Below are positions 61,589 to 64,000 of a stretch of 64,000 nt of DNA, piece by piece. The stretch spans positions 114,865-178,864 of the forward strand of contig CALJDU010000034.1 in the NCBI GenBank assembly GCA_938024995.1, written 5' to 3'. Numbering within the stretch: the stretch's first letter is position 1; each line of letters begins with the position of its first letter. The notes below the pieces were generated by a model that did no database searches, had not been told where the DNA came from, and saw only the letters and a program-made list of their open reading frames with translations. The position numbers and the translations under genes are program-made. This DNA is from an uncultured bacterium (GTDB lineage Bacteria > Myxococcota_A > Polyangia > Polyangiales > Houyiibacteriaceae).

Positions 61589-62404
61589 TCAGCTCGCGCG
61601 GACGAGCTTGCCCGCGGGGATCCGCAAGGCCATCGCGTCGCGCGCCTCGATCGCGCGAGCGTCATCTCGGCTGTCGAATGTGAGCTTCACGCTGTGGTCG
61701 GCGTCATCGTCTCGCGGCCAGCTCACGTAGCTCCCGATGAGCACGTCAGGGAACGCCATCGCGACCTCGGTGAGGGCCTCCGCGATCTCGCCTTCGTCGC
61801 ACCAGGTGTAGAGCCCGCGTGATTGAAACCGAGCACCGCGGTCGAGCTCTTCCAGGATGACGTCGAGCTTCATCTCGAAGATCGCCGGGACACCTGGGAG
61901 CACATACACGTTGTCCATCACGACGGTCGGCCAGATGAGCTTCCCGGAGCGGAGGAGACGCGCTCCGCGAGGCGCGTTGGCCATGCGGAGGTGCGCGTCC
62001 GTGATGTCGTCGCCGTAGCGCGAGCGGAGCATCCGCGCGACTTCCTCAAGCTCGACCAGCGGTTGGTCGAAGGCCTGGGCGACCGCGTCCATCGTGATGT
62101 CATCGTGCGTGGGACCGACCCCGCCGCTCGTGAAGACAAGGTCGTGGCCAGCGCGCAGCGTGTTGAGGTCGCTGACGATGACGTCCATCTCGTCTGGACA
62201 GACGATGACGCGGCGGAGCTCTACGCCGATCGCGAAGAGCCGCTCCGCGAGGACGGCGACGTTCTGCTCGCGAACCTTCCCAGAGAGGACCTCGTTGCCG
62301 ATCACGAGCACCGCGGCGGTGCGCTTCTCCGCTGAGTCCTCGAGCGACGCGCTAGAAGTCGTCGTCGTCTTCATCGTCGAACGCGAGATCGTCGTCTTCG
62401 TCAT
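61589..62404 (-). CDS. MoCF/CinA-N-type molybdopterin-binding-fold protein
   Basis: The protein has 271 residues; an internal ATG at codon 11 is an alternative start and reduces overlap with the next gene. The MoCF-fold signatures are clear: RTAAVLVIGNEVLSGKVREQNV, VFTSGGVGPTHDDITMDAVA, and LPGVPAIFEMKLDVILEEL. It lacks the C-terminal PncC domain of full CinA. Proteins of this kind can act as ADP-ribose or NMN-type pyrophosphatases or in cofactor biosynthesis, but substrate is not evident. The N-terminus overlaps the small membrane-protein gene by 53 bases (about 20 from the internal start). Confidence 0.8.
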   Translation of the reverse strand: MTKTTISRSTMKTTTTSSASLEDSAEKRTAAVLVIGNEVLSGKVREQNVAVLAERLFAIGVELRRVIVCPDEMDVIVSDLNTLRAGHDLVFTSGGVGPTHDDITMDAVAQAFDQPLVELEEVARMLRSRYGDDITDAHLRMANAPRGARLLRSGKLIWPTVVMDNVYVLPGVPAIFEMKLDVILEELDRGARFQSRGLYTWCDEGEIAEALTEVAMAFPDVLIGSYVSWPRDDDADHSVKLTFDSRDDARAIEARDAMALRIPAGKLVRAS

Positions 62405-62633
62405 CGAAGTCCGCGAACTCTGGGTCGTTGTCCATCGCGTTGACGTTTGGACCGAAGACCGCCGTCGCGAGGTGAATCGTCGCTCCCGCGAGGACCGCGA
62501 AGATCAGCCAGCCCGCGATGTACTTGCCCTTCGGCTTGTCCTCTTTCTTCACGATGTTCTTGATGAGAAGAACGAACGAGACGAAAGACAGGAGCCCGAA
62601 GACCGCGCCGAGCGCGTAAAACGCCATCCACAT
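62352..62633 (-). CDS. Small two-helix membrane protein with acidic tail
   Basis: Two transmembrane segments (about 3-25 and 40-62) in this 93-residue protein flank a short basic loop (KNIVKKEDKPKGKY). The C-terminal 25 residues are almost entirely Asp/Glu/Phe (FDDEDDDLAFDDEDDDDF). No family is recognised. The acidic tail could chelate metal or interact with a basic partner. It overlaps the MoCF gene, suggesting co-transcription. Confidence 0.7.
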   Translation of the reverse strand: MWMAFYALGAVFGLLSFVSFVLLIKNIVKKEDKPKGKYIAGWLIFAVLAGATIHLATAVFGPNVNAMDNDPEFADFDDEDDDLAFDDEDDDDF

Positions 62634-62738
62634 AATCGCTAGGACCTTTCCGGGTGGAGCCCGTGGTTACAAGAGTACATACCGCCGTCGCGTCGACCGC
62701 GTCTATCGGAAGCCTGTTTGGTTTGCACGTTCGTGAAC

Positions 62739-64000
62739 CTACGCTCCGAGCTCAATGCCGACCGCCCGCGCCGTTCGCGCGAGCTCGCCGTTGGGCGGAA
62801 CGAGCTTCGGCGCCGCGGTGGCCTCTTCAATCGGGACGCTACGAACCTCTGTGCCGCGGAGGCTTACGATACGACCGGTCCGCGCTTCCTTGCAGAGCTC
62901 CGCAGCCTTGACGCCGAACCGTGTACCGAGGAGGCGATCGAAAGAAGACGGGGAGCCGCCGCGCTGGAGGTGACCCAGAACGGTCACGCGGACCTCGTGG
63001 TCGACCATGTCCTTGAGGAGGTCGCCGACCAGGACGCCGGCGCCGCCGAGGCGAGGAAGATGGCCCTCCTTGCCCTTGGTGATGGTCTGGGTGCGACCGC
63101 CCTTGGGATGCGCGCCTTCGCCCACCACGACGATGCTGAAGGTGGCGCCCATACCGGCGCGTTGGCGGATCTTTTTCGCGACGCGCTCGATGTCGTACGG
63201 GATCTCCGGGATGAGGATCACGTCCGCGCCGCCGGCCATTCCAGCGCACATGCTGATCCATCCCGCGTAGCGCCCCATAAGCTCAAGGACCATGACGCGG
63301 TCATGCGCCTCAGCCGTGCTGTGAAGCGCGTCGATCGCCCAGGTCGCGGTGGTCACGGCGGTGTCGAGCCCGAAGGTAAAGTCGGTCGCGGCGAGATCGT
63401 TGTCGATGGTCTTGGGCACGCCGATCACCGGGACGCCCAGCTCCATAAAGCGCATGCCCATGCTCATGGTGCCGTCGCCGCCGATGAGCACCAAGATGTC
63501 GATATCGTGGTCCTTGAGTCGTTTCACGACGCGATCGCTCACGTCGATCAATCGCTCCCGCCCACGCGCGTCTGTCGTGGGATACGAAAAGGGGTTCGCG
63601 CGGTTGCTGCAGCCCAAGATGGAGCCGCCGCGCGGGAGGATCCCGCGGACCGAGTCCTTGGTGAGCTTCGCGAGATGTCCTGCCTCGATGAGCCCCGCGA
63701 AACCGTCTTCGGAGCCGTACACCTCAATGTCGAGGTCGATCGCGGTCTTCACGAACGCGCGGAGCACCGCGTTGAGACCAGGCGCGTCACCGCCGCCGGT
63801 CAGGACGCACACGCGACGTGTGCCGGACTTGCGAACACGCGTCGGCGAAGAGGTCTTCGCGGACGTCTTCTTCTTGGCCGCGGAGTTCTTCTTGGCCGCG
63901 GAGTTCTTCTTGGCCGCGGAGTTCTTCTTGGCCGCGGAGTTCTTCTTGGCCGCGGAGTTCTTCTTGGCCGCGGAGTTCTTCTTGGCCGCGGAGTTCTTCT
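62739..64000 (-). CDS. 6-phosphofructokinase with Lys-rich N-terminal extension, 5' end outside window
   Basis: The catalytic core ends at the 3' stop and opens at VCVLTGGGDAPGLNA, with IGGDGTMSMGMRFMELG and PKTIDNDL (catalytic Asp) and TFGLDTAVTTATWAID. At the positions that tell ATP from pyrophosphate users it has Gly (GGDG, ATP-like) but Lys (PKTIDND), a mixed pattern seen in some ATP-using long-form relatives. The reading frame continues upstream without a stop through at least 60 residues: a short SGTRR link, then repeated KKNSAA, so the start lies past the window edge. An alternative GTG at 63812 would cut off the extension but leave no usual residue before VLTGGGDAPG. Confidence 0.85.
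   Translation of the reverse strand, partial: KNSAAKKNSAAKKNSAAKKNSAAKKNSAAKKNSAAKKNSAAKKKTSAKTSSPTRVRKSGTRRVCVLTGGGDAPGLNAVLRAFVKTAIDLDIEVYGSEDGFAGLIEAGHLAKLTKDSVRGILPRGGSILGCSNRANPFSYPTTDARGRERLIDVSDRVVKRLKDHDIDILVLIGGDGTMSMGMRFMELGVPVIGVPKTIDNDLAATDFTFGLDTAVTTATWAIDALHSTAEAHDRVMVLELMGRYAGWISMCAGMAGGADVILIPEIPYDIERVAKKIRQRAGMGATFSIVVVGEGAHPKGGRTQTITKGKEGHLPRLGGAGVLVGDLLKDMVDHEVRVTVLGHLQRGGSPSSFDRLLGTRFGVKAAELCKEARTGRIVSLRGTEVRSVPIEEATAAPKLVPPNGELARTARAVGIELGA
63873..64000 (-). repeat. 18-bp tandem repeat encoding KKNSAA units
   Basis: GGCCGCGGAGTTCTTCTT (+ strand) occurs seven times at 18-base spacing (starts 63876 to 63984) and continues past the end. On the reverse strand each unit reads K-K-N-S-A-A in frame with the phosphofructokinase. 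Copies are essentially identical, suggesting recent expansion. The composition resembles histone H1-like or AlgP-type tails. Confidence 0.95.

Noticed and set aside
61589..62404. Full-length cinA
   Set aside because: The C-terminal amidohydrolase (PncC) domain is absent, so only the MoCF part is claimed.
63873..64000. Possible CRISPR or satellite locus at the right edge
   Set aside because: Seven identical in-frame 18-bp units without spacers encode KKNSAA continuous with phosphofructokinase.

Overview
The window looks like chromosomal DNA of a high-GC myxobacterium or close relative (Myxococcota, probably Polyangiales or Sandaracinaceae-like). This is inferred from several traits: many surface lipoproteins with myxobacterial cysteine-rich repeats, an OmpA protein with thrombospondin type-3 calcium repeats, two sigma-54 enhancer-binding regulators, a DUF1592/DUF1552 secreted pair, and Asp/Pro/Thr linker lipoproteins. 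I see no integrase, transposase, phage genes, CRISPR array or rRNA. The gene order is dense and mostly housekeeping or accessory, and many neighbours share a stop/start overlap of the GTGA, ATGA, TGATG or TAGTG type.

Layout. 1-7.5 kb: the 3' part of a DUF1998 helicase-like gene whose motor motifs look degenerate, a vWA protein coupled to a membrane protein, and a reverse-strand operon of crotonase, parvulin and HupE/UreJ-like membrane protein. 7.6-12.2 kb: two tandem paralogous lipoproteins with eight Cys repeats followed by three SRCR domains, a fold rare in bacteria. 12.2-12.5 kb: tRNA-Lys(TTT) and tRNA-Glu(TTC) with promoter and terminator. 12.7-19.7 kb: a beta-propeller-like protein, a DEAD-box RNA helicase with a Gly-rich tail, OxyR, three small unknowns, a tiny RRM protein and an orphan sigma-54 activator with a pseudo-receiver. 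19.8-23.1 kb: a tightly coupled three-gene module (RimK-like ATP-grasp ligase, a second ATP-grasp-like protein, AstE/AspA-type zinc deacylase), my best candidate for an uncharacterised system. 23.2-29.3 kb: ABC-F ATPase, DUF1697, an R2K-type ATP-grasp protein, a small secreted protein and an NtrC-type two-component pair.

29.4-33.2 kb holds three reverse-strand cell-surface proteins (EP-repeat lipoprotein, Stig1-like Cys-motif lipoprotein, OmpA/TSP3 protein). 33.3-37.6 kb is parE-parC. 37.8-45 kb has a TPR-like protein, the DUF1592/DUF1552 pair, small lipoproteins, a degenerate GGDEF-like protein and a lamin-tail lipoprotein with a 15-bp tandem repeat. 44.8-51.6 kb has thiD, a LysM/M23 lipoprotein, a membrane/spermidine-synthase fusion, a DUF2853 protein and a ParA-type ATPase with two duplicated zinc ribbons coupled to a ribbon-helix-helix protein. 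52-54.9 kb is hutI-hutU. 55-61.6 kb has an IPT/TIG repeat protein, then guaB-guaA coupled to two small exported proteins. 61.6-64 kb has a MoCF/CinA-type protein, a small membrane protein and a phosphofructokinase with a Lys-rich (KKNSAA) repeat extension running off the end.

Functions come from motif recognition by eye, not database searches. Start codons were moved from the longest frame where a better start, a stop/start overlap or a Shine-Dalgarno motif argued for it.
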